Assembly (NCBI GenBank): GCA_963807925.1
Contig: CAWEDP010000004.1
Location: 62,001 to 126,000, forward strand
Direction of reading: 5' to 3'
Length of the DNA stretch: 64,000 nt
From: CAWEDP01 sp963807925
GTDB taxonomy: Bacteria; Acidobacteriota; Vicinamibacteria; Vicinamibacterales; CAVVIG01
The notes under the pieces were generated by a model, which saw only the letters and a list, made by a program, of their open reading frames with translations, was not told where the DNA came from and did not search any database. Below, piece after piece: positions 47,747 through 56,731 of the stretch (positions are counted from its first letter, which is position 1; each line of letters starts with the position of its first letter). The position numbers and the translations under genes were made by a program.

Positions 47747-48349
47747 TCAGATGCCGTCCCGCCGAGGAGGATCGTCGACCAGCAGCGCCCTGATCTCCGC
47801 CTCGTACGAATCCTTCACCGCCTGTTCGAGCGGCTTGCCTTCCGACGGCGGCAGCCCGGTGTGCTTCGCGCAGATCCGTCCATCGCGCGAAATCAGGATG
47901 TTGATGGGGATGCCCCAGATCGGTCCGTACGCCTCCTGCACGTCTTCGTGCCCGAGGCCCTGAAGAATCGGATAGTTGATCTTGTACTGCGCCGCGAACG
48001 GCTGCAGCTTCTCGAAGGGATCGTCCACCGACACGCCGATCACCTGCAGGCCCTGCGATCCGTAGCGCTCCTGCAGCTCGACGAACCCGGGGATCTCGTA
48101 CTTGCAGGGGCCGCACCAGGTCGCCCAGAAATCGAGCAGGATCACCTTGCCCTTGTAGGCGGACAGCTTCACGGTGGCCCCACGCATGTCCGTCATCGTG
48201 AAGTCGAGTTTCGCGGGCTTCGCATCGGCCGGACACGCCGAGCCGGCGCCGGGGGCGGGGACGACCCGGGTCCACGGCTTCGGCACGTAGACTGTCACCA
48301 GCGCGAGCCCCAGCGCCCCGACCGCGGCGATGATCCATCGAGCGCGCAT
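47747..48349 (-). CDS. TlpA/ResA-type membrane-anchored thioredoxin
   Basis: 200 residues. An N-terminal anchor (ARWIIAAVGALGLALVTVYV) is followed by a thioredoxin fold with active site WATWCGPCKYE and the cis-Pro loop GIPINI. TlpA-type proteins reduce disulfides on the periplasmic side, often for cytochrome c or copper centre assembly, which suits the SCO and cytochrome genes elsewhere in the window. A lone extra Cys pair is near the anchor and the tail. Confidence 0.9.
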   Translation of the reverse strand: MRARWIIAAVGALGLALVTVYVPKPWTRVVPAPGAGSACPADAKPAKLDFTMTDMRGATVKLSAYKGKVILLDFWATWCGPCKYEIPGFVELQERYGSQGLQVIGVSVDDPFEKLQPFAAQYKINYPILQGLGHEDVQEAYGPIWGIPINILISRDGRICAKHTGLPPSEGKPLEQAVKDSYEAEIRALLVDDPPRRDGI

Positions 48350-48428
48350 CTGCTGTACTCCTGCCGCTATGTTAGCGCGACGAGGGGTCCCGCCGGGCAG
48401 CCCCGGCGCGCCGCCACGCCTCGGCCTC

Positions 48429-49190
48429 CTAGCGCAGCGTCGCGTGCACGAACGACGCGATCTGCTCGACGTCGGTCCGCGGCTCGCGGGTAATCAGGAC
48501 GAAGGTGCGGCCGCCCATCGACCAGATCGACGCCTGGTGGCCCATGACGTCGACCAACTCGTCGGCGCGCACGCTGCGCGGCAGCATGAAGATCGAGACC
48601 GGGTGGCCGCGATGCAGATACATGATGTGCGCGACGAGTCCTTCGGCATAGAGGCACGGGCGGGCGCCCACGAGCTCCAGTCCGGCGCGCTCGGGATGTT
48701 CCGGCAACTGCACCGGCCAGTCGAACCGCGCGGCGATGGCACTGCTCACGGCCGCCGGGTCCGAATCGGTCCCGAGCACGGCGTTCAGCACGCGGAAGCA
48801 CTTCAGGTGATCGGCGGTGAGCTCGGCGGCCAGCAGGCGGGTGGAATGCGCCGTGATCTCGTAGAGAAACGCGCCGGCGACGATCGCGACGAGGCTCGCG
48901 GCGAGCGCCAGCGGCACGAGCCGCGCCGTCCAGCCGCGGGCGCGGACCCGGAGGCCCGCCGCGTGGCCGGCCGACGCGCACCGCGCCCGGAGCGCCGACG
49001 GCGCCGTGCCGCCGCGGAGCGCGGACTGCCGCGCGCGGATCAGGGCATGTATCGACTCCTCCGCCTTCACACGTCGCCGGCAGGGAGGGCACGCCACCAG
49101 GTGACGCTCGATCCGTTCGCGATCCTCCTCGCTGATCGCGCCGTCCACGTAGGGCGTGACGAGGCCGTCCACGCGTTGACACTCACTCAT
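48429..49190 (-). CDS. Anti-sigma factor with zinc-binding domain
   Basis: 253 residues. The N-terminal zf-HC2 domain carries H30, C34 and C37 (ERHLVACPPC) with C4 as the likely fourth ligand. One membrane helix (LVPLALAASLVAIVAGAFLYEI) separates it from a periplasmic domain of about 140 residues. It starts 3 bases after the sigma-factor stop, the classical sigma/anti-sigma arrangement. The H-x3-C-x2-C set suggests redox control, as in RsrA/ChrR-type proteins. No regulated targets can be read. Confidence 0.9.
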   Translation of the reverse strand: MSECQRVDGLVTPYVDGAISEEDRERIERHLVACPPCRRRVKAEESIHALIRARQSALRGGTAPSALRARCASAGHAAGLRVRARGWTARLVPLALAASLVAIVAGAFLYEITAHSTRLLAAELTADHLKCFRVLNAVLGTDSDPAAVSSAIAARFDWPVQLPEHPERAGLELVGARPCLYAEGLVAHIMYLHRGHPVSIFMLPRSVRADELVDVMGHQASIWSMGGRTFVLITREPRTDVEQIASFVHATLR

Positions 49191-49193
49191 GGG

Positions 49194-49742
49194 TCATGGC
49201 TTTCCGCCCACCGCCTCTCGCGGGCTCTCGGCGACCGCCAGCGGCCGCGCGGCGCTCAACCGATCGAACAGCAGCCGCCGGCCGCGTGAGATCCGCGACA
49301 TGACGGTGCCGACCGGAACCCGCAGCATGGCCGCAATCTCCGCGTACGAGAACTCCTCGACGTCGCGCAGCCAGACGGCCTGGCGAAACGTACCGGGAAT
49401 CGCCTCGATGGCCGCCTGGAGATCCGGGGCGAGCGTCTCGCGGATCAGGAGCGTCTCGGGCGTGTCGACGGCGCGCCCGGCGCCGGCGGGCGACGGCGCG
49501 TCCGCCGCCTGCTCGACGCGCTCACTGTCGAAGGTGACCGCTTCGCGCGCGCGATCGCGCGCCCGGTTCCGGGCGGTGTTGTGGAGGATGGTGAACAGCC
49601 ACGCCTTCAGGTTGGTCCCAGGCTGGAACCGGTCCTGCGCGCGAAAGGCCTTGAGATATGTGTCCTGCACCAAATCCTCGGCGTCCGCCGGCACCCGCGT
49701 CAGACGCAGCGCCGTTCGGTACAACGCGTCGATGGACGCCAA
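49194..49742 (-). CDS. ECF RNA polymerase sigma factor
   Basis: 182 residues as drawn. Region 2 (LYRTALRLTRVPADAEDLVQDTYLKAFR, then TNLKAWLFTILHNTARNRAR) and region 4 (AIPGTFRQAVWLRDVEEFSYAEIAAML...GTVMSRISRGRRLL) are complete. The start is unresolved: only TTG 49742 is available before an in-frame TAG, yet family members begin with residues like the upstream FEIEAL. An ATT start or an indel near 49750-49800 would recover them. Paired with the downstream anti-sigma gene. Confidence 0.88.
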   Translation of the reverse strand: MASIDALYRTALRLTRVPADAEDLVQDTYLKAFRAQDRFQPGTNLKAWLFTILHNTARNRARDRAREAVTFDSERVEQAADAPSPAGAGRAVDTPETLLIRETLAPDLQAAIEAIPGTFRQAVWLRDVEEFSYAEIAAMLRVPVGTVMSRISRGRRLLFDRLSAARPLAVAESPREAVGGKP

Positions 49743-50114
49743 GGCCTCAATCTCGAACGCGGCGGAGCCGCCGCTCGTCCGCCGAACGACGGTCTCGAAC
49801 TATGCGCATGACGCCTGGCGCCTGCCAGTGTAAACCCGTACGCCGCGCCCTTTATTCCGCCCTTCCGCCCTGTCGCGGCGCCTCGAGCCCGGCTGTACGC
49901 GCGAGGCGCCCGACCGACCGCGCGGCGGGGCGGCGAGCGACGGCCATGCCGATGTCGCCCAAAGGGGTCGTGGCCGCCGTCCGGCCGCCGACAATCGAGG
50001 ACAATCGCCGGCGGTTCGCGAATCAATGGCCAGGATCACCGTTTGCAGGCGCCGCACCGTCACGGTAAGATCGCAACGGTTTCGCCCGATCCCCGCTTTT
50101 TTCGAGGTACCGCT
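49743..50114. other. Divergent intergenic region (372 bases) between the ECF sigma gene and the large metallopeptidase fusion
   Basis: No gene is supported. It probably holds the promoters of both neighbours, possibly including an ECF autoregulated one. Part of it may code for the true N-terminus of the sigma factor. A GAGGT lies before the large gene at 50103. I see no strong hexamers. Confidence 0.55.
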
Positions 50115-53100
50115 ATGCGCGAGCGCCTGCGCCTGTCGACGTTTGCTCGGGGACTCCTGGCTGCGGCGCTCGTCGCCGGCTACAGCGCCGTGCCGGCCGC
50201 GCAGACCAGCCTGGTTCCGTACTTCGGCAAGAACAACATCCACTACGACACGTTCGACTGGCACTGGTACAAGACCGAGCACTTCAAGATCTACTTCTAT
50301 CCGGAGGAGCAGCAGCACCTCGAGCGGGTCGCCGGATATCTGGAGAGCGCCTACGCGCAGATCAGCGCCGACCTGCGCCACGAACTGTCGTTCAAGATTC
50401 CGTTCGTGATGTTCAAGACGCACAGCGAGTTCGAGCAGCAGAACATCGCCGGACCCGAGGCGTCGTCGGAAGGTGTCGGCGCGTTCGCCGAGCCGACGCG
50501 CAACCGGATGGTCGTCCCGATCGACGATCCGCCCGACGAGCTGTACGGCCTGATCGTCCACGAGCTGACGCACCAGTTCCAGTTCGACATCATTCCGCAG
50601 GGGCTGATCCGCCGCGCCTATCCGCTGTGGGTCAACGAAGGACACGCCGACTACGAGCGCGGCCAGTGGAGCCCGATGGATCTGATGACGGTCCGCGACG
50701 CCGCGGTGGCCGACATCGTGCCCAAGATGAGCGACCTGCAGGATTACGGCAACTTCAGCAATCCGCGCCTGATCTACAACCTCGGCCACGCCGTGTTCGA
50801 GTTCATCGAAGCGAAATACGGCAAGCAGGGCGTCCGCGACTTCCTCTTCGCACTGCGCAAGAGCGCCATCGGCGGCGGCGACGATGCGTACGAGGAAGGG
50901 CTGCGGATGAAGAAGGACGAGTTCGATCAGGCGTTCGAGCGCTACCTCAAGGATCGCTTCAAGCCGTTCCGCGACAAGGAGCGGCCGGCCGACTACGGAC
51001 GCGATCTCTCGCCGAACAAGGAGAAGACCGATTTCGCGGAGGCGTTCTCGATCGCGCCGTCCCCCTCTGGCGATCTGATCGCCGCGATGACGATCAACCG
51101 CAAGGATCGCGAGATCGACATCGTCCTGCTCTCGGCCAAGGACGGATCGCTCGTGCGCGACCTGACCAGCGGCTTCGACAAGGACCACGGCTTCGATCAC
51201 ATCATCCAGCTCGGCGAACGCTTCCAGATGCCGTGGATGGGCTGGTCGCCCAAGGGCGACCGGCTGGCGTACTTCGTCCGCACCGAGAAAGAGCGGACCC
51301 TCATCGTGCAGAACGTGCTGACCCGGCAGATCGAGGAGCGGATCCCGATCAAGTCGGTCGACGAACCCGAGTCGCCGAACTTCTCGCCCGACGGCAAGGC
51401 GGTCGTGTTCAACGGGCTGCGCGACGCGGTCGGCGACATCTTCTCGGTGGACCTCGGCACGAAGGAGATCGCCAACCTCACCAACGACGAGTTCGGCGAC
51501 TACGCGCCGATCTACTCGCCCGACGGCAGGTTCATCATCTACAACGCCCGCGTGAGCGGGAACCAGAAGCTGTTCCGGCTGGACCTGGACACCAAGAAGA
51601 AGACGCAGCTCACCTTCGGCACGGTCGACGAAACGGCGGCGCAGTTCGTCGACGACCATACGATCGTGTTCTCGTCCACCGCCACCGACCCCAACGTCCC
51701 GCTCGATCCCGACGTCGCGAAGAACGGCAACATCCTGAACATCTGGACGCTCGACCTGAGAAACGGCGAACTGCGACAGTACACCGACGCGCTCGGCGGC
51801 AACTGGTCGGCCGTGGTGCTGAACGACGGGAAGACGAACCGCATCGCGTTCGTCAGCTACTACAAGGGCGAGTACACCCTCCGCACCCTCGAGCGGACCG
51901 AGCCGCTCCACACCGCGATGACCTCCGACTTCGGCGCCCCTGGACCGATCATCGACTTCCAGGCGCCGATGCAGCACACGCTGGTGGCGTCGAAGATCAA
52001 GAAGAAGGGCACGTTCGAGAACATGTTTCTCGAGGGGCGGCCGCCCGTCAACGTCGGCGTCACCAGCAACGGCGACGTCCTCGGCGGGACGCAGGTCACC
52101 TTCGGCGACGTGCTCGGCGATCAGCAGTTCAATCTGTACGCCGCGTCCATCGCGCAGTACCGCACCATCTCGCTCTCCTACGTGAACCTCGCCCGCCGCT
52201 TCCAGTTCGCGGTCCAGGGCTACTCGCAGACCCAGTTCTTCTACGGCCAGCTGGGCGGCCTCCTGTACGACCCGAGCTTCGCGCCGCTCATCAGCCGCAG
52301 CGATGCGGTGGCCACCCGCTCCATCAAGGGCGGGTCGGTCTTCGGCATCTACCCGTTCAGCCGCTACCGCCGCGTCGAGTTGACCGGCGGCGTGGTCAAC
52401 ATCGACGAGGCGTACAACGATCCCAGCCTGCAGGCGTATTCCGAGCAGTACCAGCAGCAGACCTTCGGTACCCAGGTCTTCCGCAACGGCACGCTGGTGC
52501 CCCTCGGCGCGGCCTTCGTCCAGGAGACAACCGTCTTCCGCGAGTTCGGGCCGCTCGCGGGCAACACGATGCGGCTGGCCTACGACATCTCGCCCAAGAT
52601 CGGCAGCGTGCTGTCGCGCCAGACCTTCGACGGCGACGCGCGCCACTACCTGCGCCTCGGCACAACGGGCGTCCTCGCCACGCGGATCCGCGGGTTCAAG
52701 AGCATCGGCGATTTCCCCGACTTCATCTACTTCGGCGGCAACTCGGAGATGCACGGCTACGATTACCTGCAGTTCTCCGGTCAGAACGTCGTCTTCGCCG
52801 ACGCCGAACTGCGCTTCCCGCTGATCGAGGCGGCGCTGACGCCGGTCGGGGTGATCGGCGGCATCCGCGGCGTCTTCTTCGTCAACGTCGGCGGCGGCTG
52901 GTTCAACGGCCAGACGTCCGCCACGGCGACCAACGGCTGCGGCGATCAGAACGCGACGTTCAAGTTCCTGAGCAGCCAGCCGCTGTCGTGCACGCCGATC
53001 GTCGGCTACGAGACCGACGCCGCCGGATTTCCGATTCCGGATCCGAGCAATCCCAGCGGCTACAAGCTGAAATACGGACCGACGACGACCGTCAGCGGGC

Positions 53101-53294
53101 TGCGCCTGCAGGACGCCCGCGCGTCGTACGGGATCGGCCTGGAAACCTTCGCGCTCGGCTTCCCGATCCACTTCGACTGGTCGTGGCGCACCCTGCTCAA
53201 TACGGCGTGGGAGAACGTGGTGTTCGCCGCCGACGGCGGCAGCGCCGCCTTCCGCAAGCCGCGCTTTTCGGTCTGGATCGGATACGACTTCTGA
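50115..53294 (+). CDS. Outer-membrane fusion: gluzincin metallopeptidase, beta-propeller, C-terminal barrel
   Basis: 1059 residues with a Sec signal (cleavage near residue 29). Residues 40-300 are a peptidase MA-like zinc protease: HELTH (149-153) with the downstream Glu in WVNEGHADY (E175). Residues 330-640 carry PD40/TolB-type propeller blades (FSPDGKAVVFNG, YSPDGRFIIYNA, FVDDHTIVFSS). From about 660 a beta-barrel follows (GDVLGGTQVTFGDVLGDQQ, GNSEMHGYDYLQF) with Phe as last residue, as in BamA-type proteins. The likely topology is a barrel in the outer membrane with protease and propeller in the periplasm or on the surface. The start at 50115 has GAGGT upstream. Its target is unknown. Confidence 0.85.
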   Translation: MRERLRLSTFARGLLAAALVAGYSAVPAAQTSLVPYFGKNNIHYDTFDWHWYKTEHFKIYFYPEEQQHLERVAGYLESAYAQISADLRHELSFKIPFVMFKTHSEFEQQNIAGPEASSEGVGAFAEPTRNRMVVPIDDPPDELYGLIVHELTHQFQFDIIPQGLIRRAYPLWVNEGHADYERGQWSPMDLMTVRDAAVADIVPKMSDLQDYGNFSNPRLIYNLGHAVFEFIEAKYGKQGVRDFLFALRKSAIGGGDDAYEEGLRMKKDEFDQAFERYLKDRFKPFRDKERPADYGRDLSPNKEKTDFAEAFSIAPSPSGDLIAAMTINRKDREIDIVLLSAKDGSLVRDLTSGFDKDHGFDHIIQLGERFQMPWMGWSPKGDRLAYFVRTEKERTLIVQNVLTRQIEERIPIKSVDEPESPNFSPDGKAVVFNGLRDAVGDIFSVDLGTKEIANLTNDEFGDYAPIYSPDGRFIIYNARVSGNQKLFRLDLDTKKKTQLTFGTVDETAAQFVDDHTIVFSSTATDPNVPLDPDVAKNGNILNIWTLDLRNGELRQYTDALGGNWSAVVLNDGKTNRIAFVSYYKGEYTLRTLERTEPLHTAMTSDFGAPGPIIDFQAPMQHTLVASKIKKKGTFENMFLEGRPPVNVGVTSNGDVLGGTQVTFGDVLGDQQFNLYAASIAQYRTISLSYVNLARRFQFAVQGYSQTQFFYGQLGGLLYDPSFAPLISRSDAVATRSIKGGSVFGIYPFSRYRRVELTGGVVNIDEAYNDPSLQAYSEQYQQQTFGTQVFRNGTLVPLGAAFVQETTVFREFGPLAGNTMRLAYDISPKIGSVLSRQTFDGDARHYLRLGTTGVLATRIRGFKSIGDFPDFIYFGGNSEMHGYDYLQFSGQNVVFADAELRFPLIEAALTPVGVIGGIRGVFFVNVGGGWFNGQTSATATNGCGDQNATFKFLSSQPLSCTPIVGYETDAAGFPIPDPSNPSGYKLKYGPTTTVSGLRLQDARASYGIGLETFALGFPIHFDWSWRTLLNTAWENVVFAADGGSAAFRKPRFSVWIGYDF

Positions 53295-53339
53295 TCTGGC
53301 GTCGCCCGTATCTGGGCTGACGCCGACCCGGCACTCGAC

Positions 53340-53843
53340 GTGACGGAACGGGCTCCAAAACCTGCCTCCCAGTCCGCCACCGAGATGGTGCAGGTCGTCC
53401 TGCCCAACGACGCGAACCCGCTGGGATTCATCCTCGGCGGCACCGTCATGCACCTCATCGACCTTGCCGGCGCCATCGCCTGCCATCGTCACACCCGTAC
53501 CCTGCTCGTGACGGCGGCCGTCGACGACCTGCAGTTCCTGCACCCGATCAGGGTCGGCGATCTGATCATCCTCAAGGCGCGGGTCACCTGCACGTTCCGG
53601 ACGTCGCTCGAGGCGAGGGTGGACGTGTTTTCGGAGGAGACGCTCACCGGACGGCGCCGCCTGACCAGCCGCGCGTACTTGACGTTCGTGGCGGTCGCGA
53701 GCGACGGCGGCCGGCTGCCGGTGCCGCCGCTGCTCGTCGAGACCGACGAGGAACGGCGGGTCTGCGACGAGGCGCAGGCGCGCCGTGCCGCCCGGCTGCG
53801 GAGAAAGATCGAGATCGAGAGCGCGACGTCCGCGCAGGATTGA
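53340..53843 (+). CDS. Acyl-CoA thioesterase (YciA/BFIT hot-dog type)
   Basis: 167 residues. PNDANPLGFILGGTVMHLIDLAGAIACHRH is the hot-dog signature, with the catalytic Asp (MHLIDLAGA) and the substrate-binding Asn (PNDAN). The fold ends at about residue 130; an Arg/Glu-rich helical tail follows. It hydrolyses acyl-CoA to free acid. GTG start at 53340, 45 bases after the large fusion gene. Confidence 0.92.
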   Translation: MTERAPKPASQSATEMVQVVLPNDANPLGFILGGTVMHLIDLAGAIACHRHTRTLLVTAAVDDLQFLHPIRVGDLIILKARVTCTFRTSLEARVDVFSEETLTGRRRLTSRAYLTFVAVASDGGRLPVPPLLVETDEERRVCDEAQARRAARLRRKIEIESATSAQD

Positions 53844-53862
53844 CGCCGGCCCCGGTCCCGCG

Positions 53863-55374
53863 CTAAGTGAGGTGCGTGAGCCTGAGCACGCTGTGTTCGA
53901 GGTCGATGCCGACCCGGTAGTTCTTCAGGAACTGCGCGCCCACGATGCCGCCCAGCTGGAAGCCGAGCAGGACGCTCGGCGCGTCGAGATTCAGCACGAC
54001 CACCGGAAAATTCCGGTAGTGGATGGCATCGAACGCCAGATCGACGCCCGGCATCAGGAAGGCGTCCTTCTCCCAGCCTGACGTGCCCCAGACCTTGAGT
54101 GGAATCCGTCGTTGATCGGTCGGCCCGAGCGCGTCGGCGGTGGCGTGGCTGATCGAGATCACCTCGCCGCCCGTGTCCACGACGAAGCTGGCGGGGTGGC
54201 CGTCGCCGACGACGCCGCGGACCATCGCCAGACGATACAGCCGGAGCGGCAGCTCAAGATCGGACGCCTCCTCGGCCAGGTGCTTGCCGAACGTCAGCTT
54301 GTGGGTCTTGTAGTCGACCGTCATCGAGAACCCGAAAGACAGCGGCGACAGGCTCTCGGTCTCTCGAGACGGGATGTCACGCAGCGGCGGGCTCTTCACC
54401 AGGACCGGCACGTTGCGCACCTTCAGCGGGCCGATTTCGAGCGAGTCGATCCGCGCGAGCTGCAGCCCGCGCAACCCGACGTCGCCGACGCCGGCGCTCA
54501 GGGTATACGTGATCGGCTGGATGCCGAGCCGCTGCACGGTCGGGCGCGTCAGGACGGTGCTTTCGGCCCCCGTATCGACGACGAAATCCTGCGGGGACGA
54601 TCCGTTCACCTTGGCCCGGACGATGATTTTCTCTTTCTCGAGCCGAAAGTCGATCGTGTAGGTCTCCTCGTCCGCCCCGGGATCCATGTCGAACGGGAGC
54701 CGCTGCCCGAACGACCGGAGAAACCGGATCTCGGCCCGCGCCCATTCGGCCTTGTCGCTCTTGTCCTTGTTCGGCAGCAGGTTCACGTAGCTGGAGTAGG
54801 CGGCCGCCGCCTCCTCGTATTTGTGCATCCGCTCGTAAATGGAGCCGACCGTGTGGTGGACTTCGAGATCGCGCGGCGCGAGCCGGAGCGCCGTCTGCGC
54901 CTCCGTCATGGCGTCGGCGAGCCGGGACCTCGCCAGGAGCGACTTGGCGACCCCGTGATGACCGCGCGCCAGTTCGGGGGCGAGGGCGAGCGCGTCGCGG
55001 TACTCGGCTTCTGCAAGATCGAACAGTCCGGCGGCCCAGAGCGCGTCGCCGTACAACGAGAGCGCGGTCGGGTCGCGAGGCGACATCTTGACCAGCGCAT
55101 CGGCCTCGCGGCGCGCCAGGTCGAACTCGGCCACCCGCAGCGCGGAACTGATCAGGCCCGCGCGCGCCTGGCGCGCGGTTCCGGAATCGGCGCTCGACTC
55201 CGCACTGCGGTACGCGTCCAGCGCTTCAGGATACTGGCCCTGCTCGAAGAGCATCTGTCCGAGGCGAAGCTCGATCTCGGACGACTGCGACGGGATCCGG
55301 TCGTCGGCGTGAATGATGAGGGCCGCCGCTCCGACGAAGGCCGACAACAGGACGAGACGGGCGCGGCTGACCAT
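53863..55374 (-). CDS. Exported TPR protein with two retropepsin-like aspartic domains
   Basis: 503 residues. The N-terminal signal (LVLLSAFVGAAALIIHA) precedes about five TPR helices pairs (roughly 40-230: ALDAYRSAES, AEAEYRDALALAPELARGH). Two DTG motifs follow, FVVDTGAEST and FVVDTGGEVIS, each starting an aspartic protease half (GVGDVGLRGLQLARIDSL; LLGFQLGGIVGAQFLKNY). Bacterial relatives (for example of the clan AA PerP/SpoIIGA kind) cut a small number of envelope targets. ATG 55374, with GGGGAGGGG just upstream. Confidence 0.85.
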   Translation of the reverse strand: MVSRARLVLLSAFVGAAALIIHADDRIPSQSSEIELRLGQMLFEQGQYPEALDAYRSAESSADSGTARQARAGLISSALRVAEFDLARREADALVKMSPRDPTALSLYGDALWAAGLFDLAEAEYRDALALAPELARGHHGVAKSLLARSRLADAMTEAQTALRLAPRDLEVHHTVGSIYERMHKYEEAAAAYSSYVNLLPNKDKSDKAEWARAEIRFLRSFGQRLPFDMDPGADEETYTIDFRLEKEKIIVRAKVNGSSPQDFVVDTGAESTVLTRPTVQRLGIQPITYTLSAGVGDVGLRGLQLARIDSLEIGPLKVRNVPVLVKSPPLRDIPSRETESLSPLSFGFSMTVDYKTHKLTFGKHLAEEASDLELPLRLYRLAMVRGVVGDGHPASFVVDTGGEVISISHATADALGPTDQRRIPLKVWGTSGWEKDAFLMPGVDLAFDAIHYRNFPVVVLNLDAPSVLLGFQLGGIVGAQFLKNYRVGIDLEHSVLRLTHLT

Positions 55375-55537
55375 GGATCCCCTCCCCACCTTGATCGGGC
55401 ACACGACGAGTGCGTGCCGGCCATACAAAGATCGGGCCGCACGCTTGGCGTAGGGAGGATACTCAATTTGGCGGCTGGCTGTGAACTACGATTTCGAGAT
55501 GCGAAAGCCGCCCTCGAAAACCGTCATCACAGGCATT

Positions 55538-55579
55538 TTGGTCTGCTCGCAGGAGGAATTGGTCTGTTCGCAGGAGAAG
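55538..55579. repeat. Two tandem 21-base repeats
   Basis: TTGGTCTGCTCGCAGGAGGAA is followed by TTGGTCTGTTCGCAGGAGAAG, with three differences. They lie in the spacer between the aspartic protease start and the nuoI stop. No gene is supported over them. Confidence 0.7.
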
Positions 55580-55605
55580 AAGGTGCGGCGCCGACCGTCC
55601 GGGTC

Positions 55606-56076
55606 TCAGTGCGTGTACTGCTCGATCGGCACCCCATCGTACATCTCGTCGACACGCAGAATCTGCGTCTCGCGGCTGTAGCTTCCGAGCTCGTAGTCCT
55701 CGCTCATCACGAGCGCCTTGATCGGCTTGGTGGGACAGACCTCCGCGCACAATCCGCAGAAGCTGCAGCGCGACAGGTTGAAGTCGAAGTAATCGAGCAC
55801 CTTGATCTTCTGCCCGGGCTCGCGGTGCCCGCCGAGCGCGATCAGATCGTCGGGGCACGCCTTGGCGCACTGGTCGCACACGATGCAGGTCTGGGCGCCG
55901 GTGCCCGGCTCGGTCTGCAGCCTCAGCACGCCGCGGAACCGGGGCGCCGTCGGCCGCCGCTCGGCGGGATATTGAAACGTGAACGCCGGCTGCGGCGTGT
56001 ATTTCAACGTGACCCAGAGCCCCTTCAGCAGATCGACGAGAAAGATGGTCTTGAAGAACCGGACAATGGTCTCCAT
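55606..56076 (-). CDS. nuoI: NADH-quinone oxidoreductase subunit I (Fe-S)
   Basis: 156 residues. Two [4Fe-4S] motifs are intact: CIVCDQCAKACPDD and CSFCGLCAEVCPTKP; an N-terminal amphipathic segment (LKGLWVTLKYTPQPAFTFQYP) follows the first residues as in NuoI. The protein wires electrons toward the quinone site of complex I. The start overlaps the nuoB stop (TGATG); GTG 56079 is an alternative start. Other nuo genes are not in the window. Confidence 0.92.
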   Translation of the reverse strand: METIVRFFKTIFLVDLLKGLWVTLKYTPQPAFTFQYPAERRPTAPRFRGVLRLQTEPGTGAQTCIVCDQCAKACPDDLIALGGHREPGQKIKVLDYFDFNLSRCSFCGLCAEVCPTKPIKALVMSEDYELGSYSRETQILRVDEMYDGVPIEQYTH

Positions 56077-56702
56077 CACGCGCGCTCTCCCGCGGAAACC
56101 GTTCCGCGCCCTCCCGCGCTCGTCGCCCCGCGACCCGCCTCGAGACGATGCTGATCCGGCCGAAGGCTCGCCGTCTCTCCGACGAGGATCGGCTCGGAGG
56201 CGCCCCGCGGAATGATCCGCTCCTTCCGCAGGACGGTGCCTTCCTTGCGGATCTTGTCCTGCAGACGCATCAACCCGTAGAGCAGCGCCTCGGGACGCGG
56301 CGGACAGCCCGACACGTACACGTCGACCGGCACCACCTTGTCTACGCCTTGCAGCACGCTGTAGGTCGGGAACGGCCCGCCCGCGTTCGAGCAGCTGCCC
56401 ATGGAAATGACCCACTTGGGTTCCGGCATCTGGTCGTACAGCCGCCGCAGCACGGGCGCCATCTTCTTGGTGACCGTGCCGGCGACGATCATCAGGTCCG
56501 ACTGGCGGGGCGAGGCGCGGAACACCTCAGCGCCGAATCGCGCGATATCGTAACGGGAGGCCGACGCCGCCATCATCTCGATGGCGCAGCACGCCAGCCC
56601 GAATCCCATCGGCCAGATCGACGACTCGCGCGCCCAGTTCAGCACGCGGTCGATGCTCGTGGTGATGAAATTGTCCTCGAAGCGGTGATCGATGAGTCCC
56701 AC
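56076..56702 (-). CDS. nuoB: NADH-quinone oxidoreductase subunit B (Fe-S)
   Basis: 208 residues. GTG 56702 gives the standard start (GLIDHRFEDNFITTSIDRV) and SSIWPMGFGLACCAIEMMA holds the first two Cys ligands of cluster N2; GSCSNAGGPFPTY and SGCPPRPEALLYGL complete them. It couples electron transfer to quinone reduction in complex I. The C-terminal 40 residues are a species-specific tail. It lies with nuoI only, without nuoACD in between. Confidence 0.93.
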   Translation of the reverse strand: MGLIDHRFEDNFITTSIDRVLNWARESSIWPMGFGLACCAIEMMAASASRYDIARFGAEVFRASPRQSDLMIVAGTVTKKMAPVLRRLYDQMPEPKWVISMGSCSNAGGPFPTYSVLQGVDKVVPVDVYVSGCPPRPEALLYGLMRLQDKIRKEGTVLRKERIIPRGASEPILVGETASLRPDQHRLEAGRGATSAGGRGTVSAGERA

Positions 56703-56731
56703 GTGTCTGAACCTCGTCGGGCGAGAGAGCC

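Noticed and set aside
50032..50047. Possible sigma-54 site before the large metallopeptidase gene (GG-N10-GC with TTGCA)
   Set aside because: The -24 half reads AGGATCA, far from TGGCACG; the match is chance-level.
49800..53543. A 1247-codon open frame on the minus strand opposite the large metallopeptidase fusion
   Set aside because: It is the mirror of a well-supported coding sequence in high-G+C DNA; its composition (Asp/Glu/Val/Arg-rich) shows no domain, and it spans two real genes and an intergenic gap.
55481..55681. 66-codon plus-strand frame with a repeated VCSQEE peptide
   Set aside because: The repetition reflects the 21-base DNA repeat, and the frame runs into the antisense of nuoI.
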